Source: Bacteroidetes bacterium GWF2_35_48 (GTDB lineage Bacteria > Bacteroidota > Bacteroidia > Bacteroidales > GWF2-35-48). From it: a stretch of DNA of 64,000 bases. Shown one piece after another: positions 41,026 to 51,651 of the stretch. The stretch spans positions 4,420-68,419 of the forward strand of contig MEOG01000140.1 in NCBI GenBank assembly GCA_001769125.1, written 5' to 3'. The notes beneath the pieces were generated by a model that saw only the letters and a program-made list of their open reading frames with translations, had not been told where the DNA came from and ran no database searches. Position numbers and translations under genes: made by a program. Position 1 is the stretch's first letter. Each line of letters begins with the position of its first letter.

Positions 41026-42714
41026 TTATTTTATTTTGCTGTTAACAACTTCTAAAATTTCTTTTTCCATCGCAATTGCTTTTTCCTCAATAAGCTTTCC
41101 TTTAGCAATAATATCTTCAACAAATTTTTTGTCTTTCAATCCTCCCGTATTAATTTTCACATTCAGATAAGCGCCCATAACTCCTGAACGAATAGCTAAA
41201 GCACCAACTCCTGCATCAGAAACAGAGGCGGGATTTCCTTTTTCTGCCATTGCTTTGCATATATTCATTCCTGCGAGAGAAGTTTCCATAACTTTAAACG
41301 GAATCTGAATAGCATATTTTGTTGCTTCCTCCATGGCTGCGTCACGTGCTGCTTTTTCTGCATCGGTTTTTTTAGGTAATCCCATCGCTTCCATTATATT
41401 ATTGAAAGATCGTGTGTCTTCATCAACAAGGAAAAGTAATTCGTCTTTTAATTTCTGCCCTTTTTCTGCCCAATCTGAAAACTCTTCCCATCGTTCGTCC
41501 CAACCTGCTTTGTGCGAAGATAAATTTGCCACCATTGTTCCCAATGCAACGCCACATACACTCATATATGCAGAAATAGAGCCACCACCGGGCGCGGGAG
41601 ATTCGGAAGCAGTTTCATTTGCAAAACCGGTACAAGTCATGTCCATAAGTTTTTTTCCGCCTTTTTCTGCTATCATATATTCAATGATTTTTTCTTCGGG
41701 AACAAAAGGCTTCAAATCATCGAGCCCCATTGATTTTACAGCAATTTTAATTATTTCTGCTTCGTCAATACCAACAGAACGATTCTGTTTTTTCAGAAAA
41801 TATTTTCCGGCATCAACAAAAGTACTCAGAGGAGCAAGACCAACAATTTCAGTTCCTGAAACACGCAAACCTCTTTCCTGTGCTTTTTTACATACCTCGT
41901 CAAATGCAACATGAAGAGGAGTAACGCTTATATTCGTAATATTCATTGAAACCTGCGCGATGCCGTATTCATCAATGAACCAACCAATGGCTTTTGTCGC
42001 TTTCAAAGTACCCGGAATCATTACAGGATTTCCTTTTTCATCAACAACAGGTTTGCCGGTAATCTGACTCCCTTCGCGTTTTGGACGACCCTGTTCGCGA
42101 ACATCAAATGCCAGCGCATTAGCCCTTCGGGTAGAAGTTGTGTTCAGGTTAAAATTTACAGCAATCAGAAAATCTCTTGCTCCAACTGCTGTTGCTCCTG
42201 CTTTTTCATTAAAACTTGCAGGTCCGAAATCCGGTTTCCATTCGGGTTTGGTAATTTTATCTTTCAGTCCTTCGTATTCACCACTTCTGCAATATGCCAG
42301 ATTTCGCCGTTTTCCGTCAAATGCTGCGCTTTCATAACAATATACAGGAATATTTAATTCTTTACCAATACGTTCTCCAAGTTTACGAGCATATACAACA
42401 ACTTCTTCCATTGTAATATTTGCAACAGGTACAAGAGGGCATACATCGGTAGCACCAAAGCGCGGATGTTCGCCTTTATGATTTTTCATATCAATCAGCT
42501 CCGATGCTTTTTTTACTGCGCGAAAAGCTGCTTCTATCACTTCTTCCGGAGACCCAACAAACGTAACAACAGTACGATTTGTCGCTTTACCGGGATCAAC
42601 GTCTAGAAGTTTAACTCCTTCTACTGTTTCAATCTGATCTGTAATTTGTTTGATAATATTCATATCCCTGCCTTCACTGAAATTGGGGACACATTCAATA
42701 AGTTGTTTTTTCAT
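41026..42714 (-). CDS. ftcD: Glutamate formimidoyltransferase/formimidotetrahydrofolate cyclodeaminase fusion
   Basis: IECVPNFSEGRD N-terminus; CTGFANETASESPAPGGGSISAYMSVCGVALGTMVANLS cyclodeaminase. Confidence 0.95.
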   Translation of the reverse strand: MKKQLIECVPNFSEGRDMNIIKQITDQIETVEGVKLLDVDPGKATNRTVVTFVGSPEEVIEAAFRAVKKASELIDMKNHKGEHPRFGATDVCPLVPVANITMEEVVVYARKLGERIGKELNIPVYCYESAAFDGKRRNLAYCRSGEYEGLKDKITKPEWKPDFGPASFNEKAGATAVGARDFLIAVNFNLNTTSTRRANALAFDVREQGRPKREGSQITGKPVVDEKGNPVMIPGTLKATKAIGWFIDEYGIAQVSMNITNISVTPLHVAFDEVCKKAQERGLRVSGTEIVGLAPLSTFVDAGKYFLKKQNRSVGIDEAEIIKIAVKSMGLDDLKPFVPEEKIIEYMIAEKGGKKLMDMTCTGFANETASESPAPGGGSISAYMSVCGVALGTMVANLSSHKAGWDERWEEFSDWAEKGQKLKDELLFLVDEDTRSFNNIMEAMGLPKKTDAEKAARDAAMEEATKYAIQIPFKVMETSLAGMNICKAMAEKGNPASVSDAGVGALAIRSGVMGAYLNVKINTGGLKDKKFVEDIIAKGKLIEEKAIAMEKEILEVVNSKIK

Positions 42715-42787
42715 GGATGCAAAGTTTATTTATTATAATGTATGCAAACCTAAATGATTTTTTAGAATCGGCAAAACAAAAATACAT

Positions 42788-42914
42788 AGTGTTTGCAAGA
42801 AAACGCCAACTACTGCGTTACTCTTGTCATGAAAACAGTCATTTACAAAAGTAAACTCCTTGGTTTTCATGACTTCGAAAGCCTTGTATTTGACGTTTTC
42901 TTTTATCAAACACA
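42788..42914 (-). ncRNA. Structured palindromic element, copy C
   Basis: Minus strand GTGTTTGataaaagaaaacgtcaa...GTCATGAAAACCAAGGAGTTTACTTTTGTAAATGACTGTTTTCATGACAAGAGTAACGCAG...CAAACACT. Confidence 0.6.
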
Positions 42915-43242
42915 GAGTTTTTTGCTGACACTACATAGTTAAACACAAGAAATTATTATGATGTTGTTACGAGTTGCAGGTTACGAGTTGCAGGTTGCAA
43001 GTTACAGGTTTATTGCTTATGGGTATTGAGCTGAATCGCCACTGCTTTGAAATTATCTGCGAAACATAACAACCCAGCAACCTGCAACCTGCAACTTCTT
43101 GATTAAGTTACTATTATTATCTAATAGCTCTGTTTTTCAATAAATTAACTAAATGTGTGTTTTTCAGCATTTTTTTTATTTGATATATGCGTTTAATGTT
43201 TTACTTTTGCGGCTGTTTAATCAAAATTAAAAATTAAATCCA

Positions 43243-45762
43243 ATGAAAAAACATGTATTATTAAGCATCGCTTTGGTCTTGTTAGGGCCGGTAATTGCTT
43301 TTGCAAGTGAAGCTGATTTAAAAATTCCTGAAGCAATAAAAAGCCAACACATTTTGTATTGGGGCTTTGTAGTAACAATATTAGGTTTATTGTTCGGCTT
43401 ATACCAATATATGAGAGTAAAAAAATTACCTGCACATAAATCAATGCTCGACATTGCTGATGTTATTTACAAAACTTGCAGTGCATACTTAAAACAACAG
43501 GGTAAATTTTTAGCAATTCTTTTCTTATTTATTGGTGCTGCTGTAGCCGGATATTTTGGATTTTTATCTCCTATAGGTGAAACAGCAGGAGCAAGATTTG
43601 GAAGTGTTGCATTAATTATTACATGGACTGTTATCGGAATTCTTGGTTCTTATACTGTAGCAGCCTTTGGCATTAGAATGAATACTCTTGCAAATGCTCG
43701 TATGGCTTTTGCATCCTTAAGAAGAGACCCATTAAAACTTCTTACCATTCCTTTAAATGCAGGTATGAGTATTGGTGTAGTGTTAATATGTGTTGAGTTA
43801 ATATTAATGCTTGTTATTTTATTGTTTATGCCAAGTCATTTAGCAGGCGCTTGTTTTATCGGTTTTGCTATCGGAGAATCACTTGGAGCTTCTGCTCTGC
43901 GTATTGCCGGAGGTATTTTTACAAAAATTGCTGACATTGGCTCAGACTTAATGAAAGTGGTTTTCAAAATTGGTGAAGACGATCCACGTAACCCTGGTGT
44001 TATTGCTGACTGTACCGGTGACAATGCAGGTGACTCAGTTGGTCCAACTGCAGACGGGTTTGAAACTTATGGTGTAACAGGTGTTGCATTAATTTCATTC
44101 ATATTATTAGCTGTAGGTGGTGTTGCTTTAGGAATGACTGACGCAATAACTGATAGTTTAAAAGTTGATTTGTTAGTTTGGATATTTGTAATGCGTATAT
44201 TAATGATTGCAACATCCATTGTTGCTTTCTGGATTAATGGATTTATCAGTAAAGCAAAATATGGTGGCAAAGATGATCTTGATTTTGAAGCTCCTCTTAC
44301 CAACCTGGTTTGGATTACATCTATACTTTCAATCGCTGTTACATTTATAGCCAGTTATATTATGATCCCTGTTTTAAACGGGAACACTGATATGTGGTGG
44401 ATTCTGTCAATCATCATCAGTTGTGGTACAATCGGAGGAGCTTTAATTCCTGAATTTACAAAAATATTCACTTCTCCAAAATCATCCCATGTACAAGAAG
44501 TTGTTGCCGCTGGTCGCGAAGGTGGGGCATCATTAGTAATACTTTCTGGTTTAGTCGCTGGTAATTTTAGTGCTATATGGACTGGTCTTGTATTCTTTGT
44601 ATTAATGTTTCTTGCATATTTCACGAGTACATTTGGATTAGATACGATAATGATATATCCATCCATTTTCGCTTTTGGTTTAGTTGCATTTGGTTTATTA
44701 GGAATGGGGCCTGTAACAATTGCGGTTGACAGCTATGGACCTGTTACAGACAATGCGCAATCAGTTTATGAACTTTCTTTAATTGAAGATGATAAAGAAA
44801 CTGCTTCTGCTGAAATAGAAAAAGAATTTGGGTTTAAACCAGATTGGGAAAAATCAAAACATTATTTGGAAGCAAATGATGGTGCCGGAAATACATTTAA
44901 AGCAACAGCTAAACCTGTATTAATTGGGACGGCTGTTGTTGGTGCAACAACAATGATTTTCTCACTAATTTTAATGATTGGTAAATCAACCGGAATTAGT
45001 CCTGAACTTATTCTTAATTTATTAAATCCTTACACAATTTTAGGGTTTATCCTTGGTGGTGCGGTTATTTATTGGTTTACAGGAGCATCTATGCAAGCAG
45101 TTACTACGGGTGCTTACAGAGCTGTTGAATACATTAAAAAACACATAAATTTAGATCCAAATGCTCCTAAAAAAGCAGATATTAAATCTTCAATTGAAGT
45201 TGTTAAAATTTGCACACAATATGCTCAAAAAGGGATGTTCAATATTTTTGTTGGTATTTTCTTTTTTGCTTTAGCTTTTGCTTGTTTTGCTGCACCAAAA
45301 GGATTAACACCCCAATTAGTTGACAGTCTAAAAACATTACAAGGAGAAGAACTTAATCAAGCTACTGCCTTGGTAGTAAAATATGCACAACCAATTTCTT
45401 TATTTATTGGCTATTTGCTTTCTATTGCTGTATTTGGTTTATACCAGGCTATTTTCATGGCCAATGCTGGTGGATGCTGGGATAATGCAAAGAAAGTTAT
45501 TGAAGTTGATTTAAAAGAAAAAGGAACACCATTACATGATGCTTCTGTTGTTGGAGATACTGTTGGCGATCCTTTTAAAGACACTTCATCTGTTGCCCTT
45601 AATCCTATTATTAAGTTTACAACCTTATTTGGATTACTAGCCATGGAAATTGCAATTTCACCAAATTTCAGAGATGTAGCGTTTTATTTTGGTCTTGTAT
45701 TTATGGTTATTTCTTTGATTTTTGTATGGCGTTCATTCTATAAAATGAGAATAGAAAAATAA
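43243..45762 (+). CDS. hppA: Membrane-bound ion-translocating pyrophosphatase
   Basis: 839 aa; [47 protein letters not shown]-type motif; [32 protein letters not shown]. Confidence 0.95.
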   Translation: [839 protein letters not shown]

Positions 45763-45772
45763 ATTTATAAAC

Positions 45773-45809
45773 TAAAATGCCCTCGGTTTTTCCGGGGGTT
45801 TTTTAGTTT
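45773..45809. terminator. Intrinsic terminator
   Basis: AAACTAAAATGCCCTCGGtttttCCGGGGGTTTTTTAGTTT. Confidence 0.8.
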
Positions 45810-45855
45810 ATATTCGATTTAATAACTTCATTTTTTTAAGTTGTAAGTTGAAAGC

Positions 45856-47451
45856 ATGAAAGCAATTTTTAACCCGTTTCTTATAGATAAGAAAATTGAT
45901 TTTTATTTAATTGGTATTTTATTATTAATTATCGGCATAATTATTTATAAATTACCCTTTTTGAATTTGCCTTATTATTGGGATGAAGCATGGTCTTATT
46001 CTGCTGCCATTGGAAAAATGTATGAGAGTGGTTTATCTTTAATGCCCGGGAGTATTCCCGCAGATAATTACAGAGGACATCCTTTACTTTTTTATTTTCT
46101 TGCGGCTGGCTGGATGAAAATTTTCGGTACAAGTTTAATTTCCGGACATAGTTTTGCTTTATCAATATCAATATTGCTTTTACTTTCTACCTATTTTTTT
46201 TGTAAAAAATTTATTTCTCCTGTTGTTGGATTTGTTTCCGTTTTGTTTTTTTCCCTACAACAATTATTTTTATCGCAGTCAACTTTTGTAATGCCGGAGA
46301 TGATGCTTGCTCTATGGACAATCCTTACACTTTATTTTTATTTGAAAAGGCAAAAAATACAATATATTATTTTTGCTTCTTTTGCTGTTTTTACAAAAGA
46401 ATCTGCACTTACGCTTCCCTTGGCATTATTTATTATGTCTTTTGTTGAAAACTATTTTATTCAAAAAAAAGAATGGAAAATAATTATCAAAGATTTGTTT
46501 TTTATCAGTGTGCCCGTTTTGCTGATTGGTCTTTTTTTTATTATTCAAAGAATAAAAATGGGTTGGTTTTTCTTCCCGGAACACGTTGGGTTAATAAAAT
46601 GGCATTGGTCTGATTTTCATAATAAAGCAGTAGTAATCTGGAATTTTATTTTTGATCTTCAAAGCAGAGCTTATATCTCAATTTTATTTATCGTTGTTAT
46701 TACTATTTTTTGGAAAATATATTCGTGGAATGAGCGTTTTGTTATTGCTCTTGCTGCATTAATTATCCCACAATTATTTATTGATTACATTAATTTTGAA
46801 ACCCAGATAAAATTTTGGATTTTATTAATATCTCTTTTGCTGTTTTATAAAAAAGTGTTTTATAAAATGTATGAGATAAATTTTGAGCATGCCCGTTTTG
46901 TTAATGCTGCTGGTTTATTCGTTTTTATTTACATTATATTTTCTGCCTTAAATTTTTATACTCATCGTTATTTATTAATTATTTTCCCACTCTTTTTTTT
47001 AATCGTTTTTTATTATGTTTTTCATATTTTAGAAAACAAACCTATTGTTAAAATTGTGTTGATATTTTTTGCGCTTTTTATGACAATAAGACAATTAGGA
47101 GGTCATAATAGATATGGGGATGATGATACCTATGTTAATGATATTTTGTGTCATCAGGAAGCAATTAAATATTGTGAGGATAATAGATTATATGACAAAT
47201 TAATATGTTGCGATTTTTTAATAGCTAAAGATTTGGCGAACCCTTATGCAGGATATTTAAAATCTAATAAAGTTTTTTTAAAAACAACTTATGATATAAA
47301 TAGTAATGCCGATTATTATATATTTAAAGGATCTCCTTATTGTAGTATAAAAGATTTTGCCTCTATAATACAAAGAAACAAGCTTGAAAGAGTCAAAGTT
47401 ATTGTTTATGGTTTTGTGAGGCTTGAAATATATAAAAGGAATAATACTTAA
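45856..47451 (+). CDS. Glycosyltransferase family 39-like membrane protein
   Basis: PFLNLPYYWDEAWSYSAAIGKMYESG; AGWMKIFGTSLISGH; polytopic. Confidence 0.75.
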   Translation: MKAIFNPFLIDKKIDFYLIGILLLIIGIIIYKLPFLNLPYYWDEAWSYSAAIGKMYESGLSLMPGSIPADNYRGHPLLFYFLAAGWMKIFGTSLISGHSFALSISILLLLSTYFFCKKFISPVVGFVSVLFFSLQQLFLSQSTFVMPEMMLALWTILTLYFYLKRQKIQYIIFASFAVFTKESALTLPLALFIMSFVENYFIQKKEWKIIIKDLFFISVPVLLIGLFFIIQRIKMGWFFFPEHVGLIKWHWSDFHNKAVVIWNFIFDLQSRAYISILFIVVITIFWKIYSWNERFVIALAALIIPQLFIDYINFETQIKFWILLISLLLFYKKVFYKMYEINFEHARFVNAAGLFVFIYIIFSALNFYTHRYLLIIFPLFFLIVFYYVFHILENKPIVKIVLIFFALFMTIRQLGGHNRYGDDDTYVNDILCHQEAIKYCEDNRLYDKLICCDFLIAKDLANPYAGYLKSNKVFLKTTYDINSNADYYIFKGSPYCSIKDFASIIQRNKLERVKVIVYGFVRLEIYKRNNT

Positions 47452-47564
47452 AATTGTATTTTATTTTATTACGATACATAGCAAGGCTTTAAAAGGCATG
47501 ATACAAAATGTTTATTTATCATACTTTTTTTTCAAGTTTAATTTTAATTAAAAAATAGAGTAAT

Positions 47565-48098
47565 ATGTCTGTTATTTTTAGATTAATGTTTTTTGTTTGT
47601 TCTTTATTTATATTTTTTTCATGTTCATCTATATCAAACAAACCTAATCAATTTGAAAAAATGATAGATACTACGAAATTATATTATATAGAGTCTGTTT
47701 ATAGTCATAAGTTTTTGGATATAGATAAAGGATCGGTTGATGATGGCGCAAATTTAATTCAATTCTCATTTAATGGTATGGATAACCAAAAGTTTAAATT
47801 CAGACTTTTGCCTGATGGTTTTTACAATATTATTTCCGTAAAAAGCGGTAAATATTTAGATGTTAAAAATAATTCAGTTGAAAGCGGAACAAATATAATT
47901 CAATGGAATTGTAATAATGCGGAAAATCAAAAGTTTGATGTTGTTTTTCAAAATGATGGAAATGTAAATATTTTCTCTAAAGTAAGCGGAAAATGTTTTG
48001 ATGTAAATGCTGGGAGTATGGAAAACGCTGTTTCTATTGTTCAGTGGGATTATTCCAATAGCCATAATCAAAAATTTGCAATTAAAATAGTTCAATAA
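47565..48098 (+). CDS. RICIN-type beta-trefoil lipoprotein
   Basis: FFSCSS lipobox; repeated YLDVKNNSVESGTNIIQWNCNNAENQKFDVV-type units. Confidence 0.8.
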   Translation: MSVIFRLMFFVCSLFIFFSCSSISNKPNQFEKMIDTTKLYYIESVYSHKFLDIDKGSVDDGANLIQFSFNGMDNQKFKFRLLPDGFYNIISVKSGKYLDVKNNSVESGTNIIQWNCNNAENQKFDVVFQNDGNVNIFSKVSGKCFDVNAGSMENAVSIVQWDYSNSHNQKFAIKIVQ

Positions 48099-48168
48099 TT
48101 TTTTTACTTATTTATATTTTTGTACTTTCGTGTTTATTCCCGAGTAATAATTTAATAAATCCAATATT

Positions 48169-49188
48169 ATGAGGAAAAACCTACTTTTTATCAGCTTAAT
48201 GTTTCTGCCATTTATTGTAAATGCGCAGAATAACTCAGTTTTAAACAATCCTCAGAATCTATCTCAATACAGGAATAACAAAGGTACTACTTATACAATA
48301 AAATTAACAGGGACAGATCAGGGTTCTGTTTGGGGTGGCGCAGACGGGTATTATACAGATGATTCCCGTATAGGGAAAGCAGTAGTACATGCTGGTCTTT
48401 TAAAAATTGGTCAGGAAGGTCTTGTGAAAGTAACGATTCTACCGGGTCAGCCAAAATATACCGGCAGCACAAAAAATGGAATAACGACTAATAATTATGG
48501 CTCTTTTTTGGGTAGCTATAAATTTGAATCTGTTTCACCAGATGCAGGCTCTCAAAGTACCTCAATTATAAATAATCCACAAAACCTATCACAATACCGT
48601 AAAAATACCGGTACAACCTATACCATTAAGTTAACAGGGACGGATCAGGGTTCTGTTTGGGGTGGTACAGACGGGTTTTATACTGATGATTCCCGTATTG
48701 GGAAAGCAGTAGTACATGCAGGTCTTTTAAAAATTGGTCAGGAAGGTCTTGTAAAAGTTACGATTTTACCGGGTCAGTCAAAATATACCGGTAGCACAAA
48801 AAATGGTATAACAACCAATAATTATGGTCCGTTTATGGGAAGCTATAAATTTGAATCCGTTTTACCAAATGCAGGCTCTCAAAGTACTTCAATTATAGAT
48901 AATCCACAAAACCTATCTCAATACCGTAAAAATACCGGTACAACCTATACCATTAAAGTAACAGGGACTGATCAGGGTTCTGTTTGGGGTGGTGCAGACG
49001 GGTACTATACTGATGATTCTCGTATTGGGAAAGCAGTAGTACATGCTGGTCTTTTAAAAGTTGGTCAGGAAGGTCTTGTGAAAGTTACAATTTTACAGGG
49101 TCAGCCAAAATATATCGGTAGCACAAAAAATGGTATAACGACTAATAATTATGGTTCGTTTTTGGGTAGTTATAAATTTGAAAAGTAA
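48169..49188 (+). CDS. Secreted protein with three tandem LCCL-like domains
   Basis: Three near-identical copies of YR.N.GTTYTIK.TGTDQGSVWGG.DG.YTDDSRIGKAVVHAGLLK.GQEGLVKVTIL.GQ.KY.GSTKNGITTNNYG.F.GSYKFE. Confidence 0.85.
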   Translation: MRKNLLFISLMFLPFIVNAQNNSVLNNPQNLSQYRNNKGTTYTIKLTGTDQGSVWGGADGYYTDDSRIGKAVVHAGLLKIGQEGLVKVTILPGQPKYTGSTKNGITTNNYGSFLGSYKFESVSPDAGSQSTSIINNPQNLSQYRKNTGTTYTIKLTGTDQGSVWGGTDGFYTDDSRIGKAVVHAGLLKIGQEGLVKVTILPGQSKYTGSTKNGITTNNYGPFMGSYKFESVLPNAGSQSTSIIDNPQNLSQYRKNTGTTYTIKVTGTDQGSVWGGADGYYTDDSRIGKAVVHAGLLKVGQEGLVKVTILQGQPKYIGSTKNGITTNNYGSFLGSYKFEK

Positions 49189-49274
49189 TTTATTTAGTGG
49201 TTTTGTAATTAATTTTTAGCAATAATATTTAATTTTTGGTTATCAGTATTGAGTATTAATTTAACATTAAGATT

Positions 49275-50354
49275 ATGAGAAAAAATCTACTTTTTATCAG
49301 TTTAATGTTTCTCGCATTTATTGTAAATGCGCAGATAACAATTACAGAATCGGATGTATTAACTATCGGCGAGTCAAATATCAGCGCAGTAGATACATTA
49401 CCTTCACGCATCAGTGCTATTTCTCCCGGTTCGGCCGGAGCAAATCAAACTTGGACGTTTACAACTGTTGTCCAGATTTATAATGATACGGTTGAAGCTG
49501 TAAACCCAACGGGTATTCCCTATGCTTCATCTTACCCGAATGCAAACATTGTTGTAAATACCAGATTTAACAATTTCCCTTCACATTATTATTTAAAGAA
49601 AGATGCGAATGATCTTTTTGTTTATGGAATTTCTGCTGATGTTGCCAATACGCAATCATTAACGAATGTCCCCTTTACTCCGGGATTTTCGTTGATAAAA
49701 TTCCCTTCTACTTATAACAGCACTTTTACGGATAATTATAAATCTTATTTGCAAATGCCAGCACCTCCGAATCAGTTGAATGCTGATTCTATTAAAAGAA
49801 ATGCTCATACAAACAGGGTTAGTCTTGTTGATACTTATGGCTCTCTCACAACACCTACAGGTACTTTCCCGAACACAATCCGGCAGAAAGTTACTGAAAT
49901 TACTATTGATACGATGTGGGCAAAAATTCCCATCGTTGGCTGGTATCAGATTTCAACATCAAACGATACTATTGTTACCTACTCATGGTGGGCACAGGAA
50001 ATCGGAATGCCTGTTTGCGAAATTGAACATTATCCTCATGTAACTCCCACAACAAATCAGGTAAAATGGTACATTGATCCTGCATCTTATATTGCTCAGG
50101 AAAATTTGAGTCAGAGCTCTTTTGTTTACCCAAATCCTGCATCAGATGAGATAATTGTAACCATGCTTGATTCAAATAAAGAATATGTAATTTCAATTTT
50201 TGATATGTTAGGCAAAGAGATAAAAAAGAAAATTATTTTGAATGAGAATCTGGTGAAATTGAATACAGATAATATGCCCAATGGCTTATACATGTTGAAT
50301 ATTATTGAAAACGGAAAGCCTGTTAAAGCAGAAAAGATTTTAATAAGCAGATAA
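49275..50354 (+). CDS. T9SS-secreted protein of unknown function
   Basis: MRKNLLFISLMFLAFIVNAQ signal; C-terminal FVYPNPASDEIIVTMLDSN...LPNGLYMLNII-type sorting domain (NMPNGLYMLNIIENGKPVKAEKILISR). Confidence 0.85.
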   Translation: MRKNLLFISLMFLAFIVNAQITITESDVLTIGESNISAVDTLPSRISAISPGSAGANQTWTFTTVVQIYNDTVEAVNPTGIPYASSYPNANIVVNTRFNNFPSHYYLKKDANDLFVYGISADVANTQSLTNVPFTPGFSLIKFPSTYNSTFTDNYKSYLQMPAPPNQLNADSIKRNAHTNRVSLVDTYGSLTTPTGTFPNTIRQKVTEITIDTMWAKIPIVGWYQISTSNDTIVTYSWWAQEIGMPVCEIEHYPHVTPTTNQVKWYIDPASYIAQENLSQSSFVYPNPASDEIIVTMLDSNKEYVISIFDMLGKEIKKKIILNENLVKLNTDNMPNGLYMLNIIENGKPVKAEKILISR

Positions 50355-50424
50355 TAATTCAAAAACCGTTGGTTGAGCATGTCGAAATCAGCAGTTTTTT
50401 TATTTAATCCCTGCAAGAAAACTC

Positions 50425-50573
50425 AGTGTCAGATAAGAAAACGTCAAGTTCAAGGTGATACATTGAGCTTGCCGAAATGCTTTCGAAGACCTGAAAATCA
50501 AGAGTGTACTAATGTACATGATTGCTTTTCAGGTCGAGAGTAACGCTGAAATTGGCGTTTTCTTGCTGACACT
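50425..50573 (+). ncRNA. Structured palindromic element, copy D
   Basis: AGTGTCAG/CTGACACT; AAGAAAACGTCAA/TTGGCGTTTTCTT; GACCTGAAAA/TTTTCAGGTC; GAGAGTAACGCTGAAA. Confidence 0.6.
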
Positions 50574-51651
50574 ATTTTATAAATCGGTATCCCAATCCCC
50601 ATTCAATGTAATCTGCAACGCCCAGATGGGCTTTCAGTGATATGTTCGTGAAGAAATTTTTAGAAACATTATATCGGAAATATAATCTTGTGTACAAAGG
50701 GAAAAATGGTTCTTCAGTATACCATGTGTAAATCCCCAGATTCGCCCCTATAGAAAATTTTTTAATAAGAAACTCATGCGACACGTAAATCCCATTACGA
50801 AGGGCATTTTTAAATCTGACTTCTTCTTTTGATGATTCTTCATAAACTGTTTCGTCATAAAAAATATCTGTTCCTCCTCCAATTTTTCTTTTGTGATTTA
50901 TCTGACGTGAAAAACACAGGGACAAGGAAGACATAAAAAAATTAGAACCCCGCGGAGGTGGTATTGATTTTGTGCCCACAGCATACAAAACTGTAAATTC
51001 ATTTTTTTTAATACATGAAGGAATTTCAAGTTTATTGAATTCCTCTTCATATTCGTTAAAATAATAACGTAATCCGATATCTGCATTTGCAACATTAATC
51101 CCAAGATTGGGCTGCGCAATTGCTCCGTTTGAATAATGACAGGCTCCGATTCCTCCTATTATTTCAATTTTTTTATTAATTCTGTAAGCTGCATTAAGGT
51201 GTACGTTGAAATATACATTCAAATGAGTGCCAATAGCAAGATTCATGTAGTTTTCTTTGTAATCCCATTTTCTGGTAATATAGGAAGCGCCTATCGCAAA
51301 ATGATAATTCAAACTAAATTTTTTTGTACGATAAAAAGGAGAATTCAAATATGCATATAAAGCATGAACCTGACCCAGTAATTTGGGATCGCCAAGGTTT
51401 GCAAAATAATAACCCGCTCCATATTCTGGATACCGGTACAATTGTTCCCATAAATCAATTCCGTTTGTTTGTCGCCCCAATTCAATCTGCATTGATCCAA
51501 CATGCCGCATCAGATTTCCCATAGATTCACGATGCCGGATAAGTGCGCCATAACCAAACTTTCCTTTTATAAAAAAATTAGGAATGCTGTCTCTCCCTGC
51601 AATAGACGAAATAGAAATAAATAAAAATAATATAATAATATAGTGCCGCAT
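50572..51651 (-). CDS. Acyloxyacyl hydrolase/PagL-like outer-membrane protein
   Basis: Signal peptide; IGGIGACHYSNGAIAQPNLGINVANADIGLRYYF; ends GLGYRFIK. Confidence 0.75.
   Translation of the reverse strand: MRHYIIILFLFISISSIAGRDSIPNFFIKGKFGYGALIRHRESMGNLMRHVGSMQIELGRQTNGIDLWEQLYRYPEYGAGYYFANLGDPKLLGQVHALYAYLNSPFYRTKKFSLNYHFAIGASYITRKWDYKENYMNLAIGTHLNVYFNVHLNAAYRINKKIEIIGGIGACHYSNGAIAQPNLGINVANADIGLRYYFNEYEEEFNKLEIPSCIKKNEFTVLYAVGTKSIPPPRGSNFFMSSLSLCFSRQINHKRKIGGGTDIFYDETVYEESSKEEVRFKNALRNGIYVSHEFLIKKFSIGANLGIYTWYTEEPFFPLYTRLYFRYNVSKNFFTNISLKAHLGVADYIEWGLGYRFIK

Noticed and set aside
43217-43454. Minus-strand 75-aa ORFs
   Set aside because: Antisense to the 5' end of hppA.
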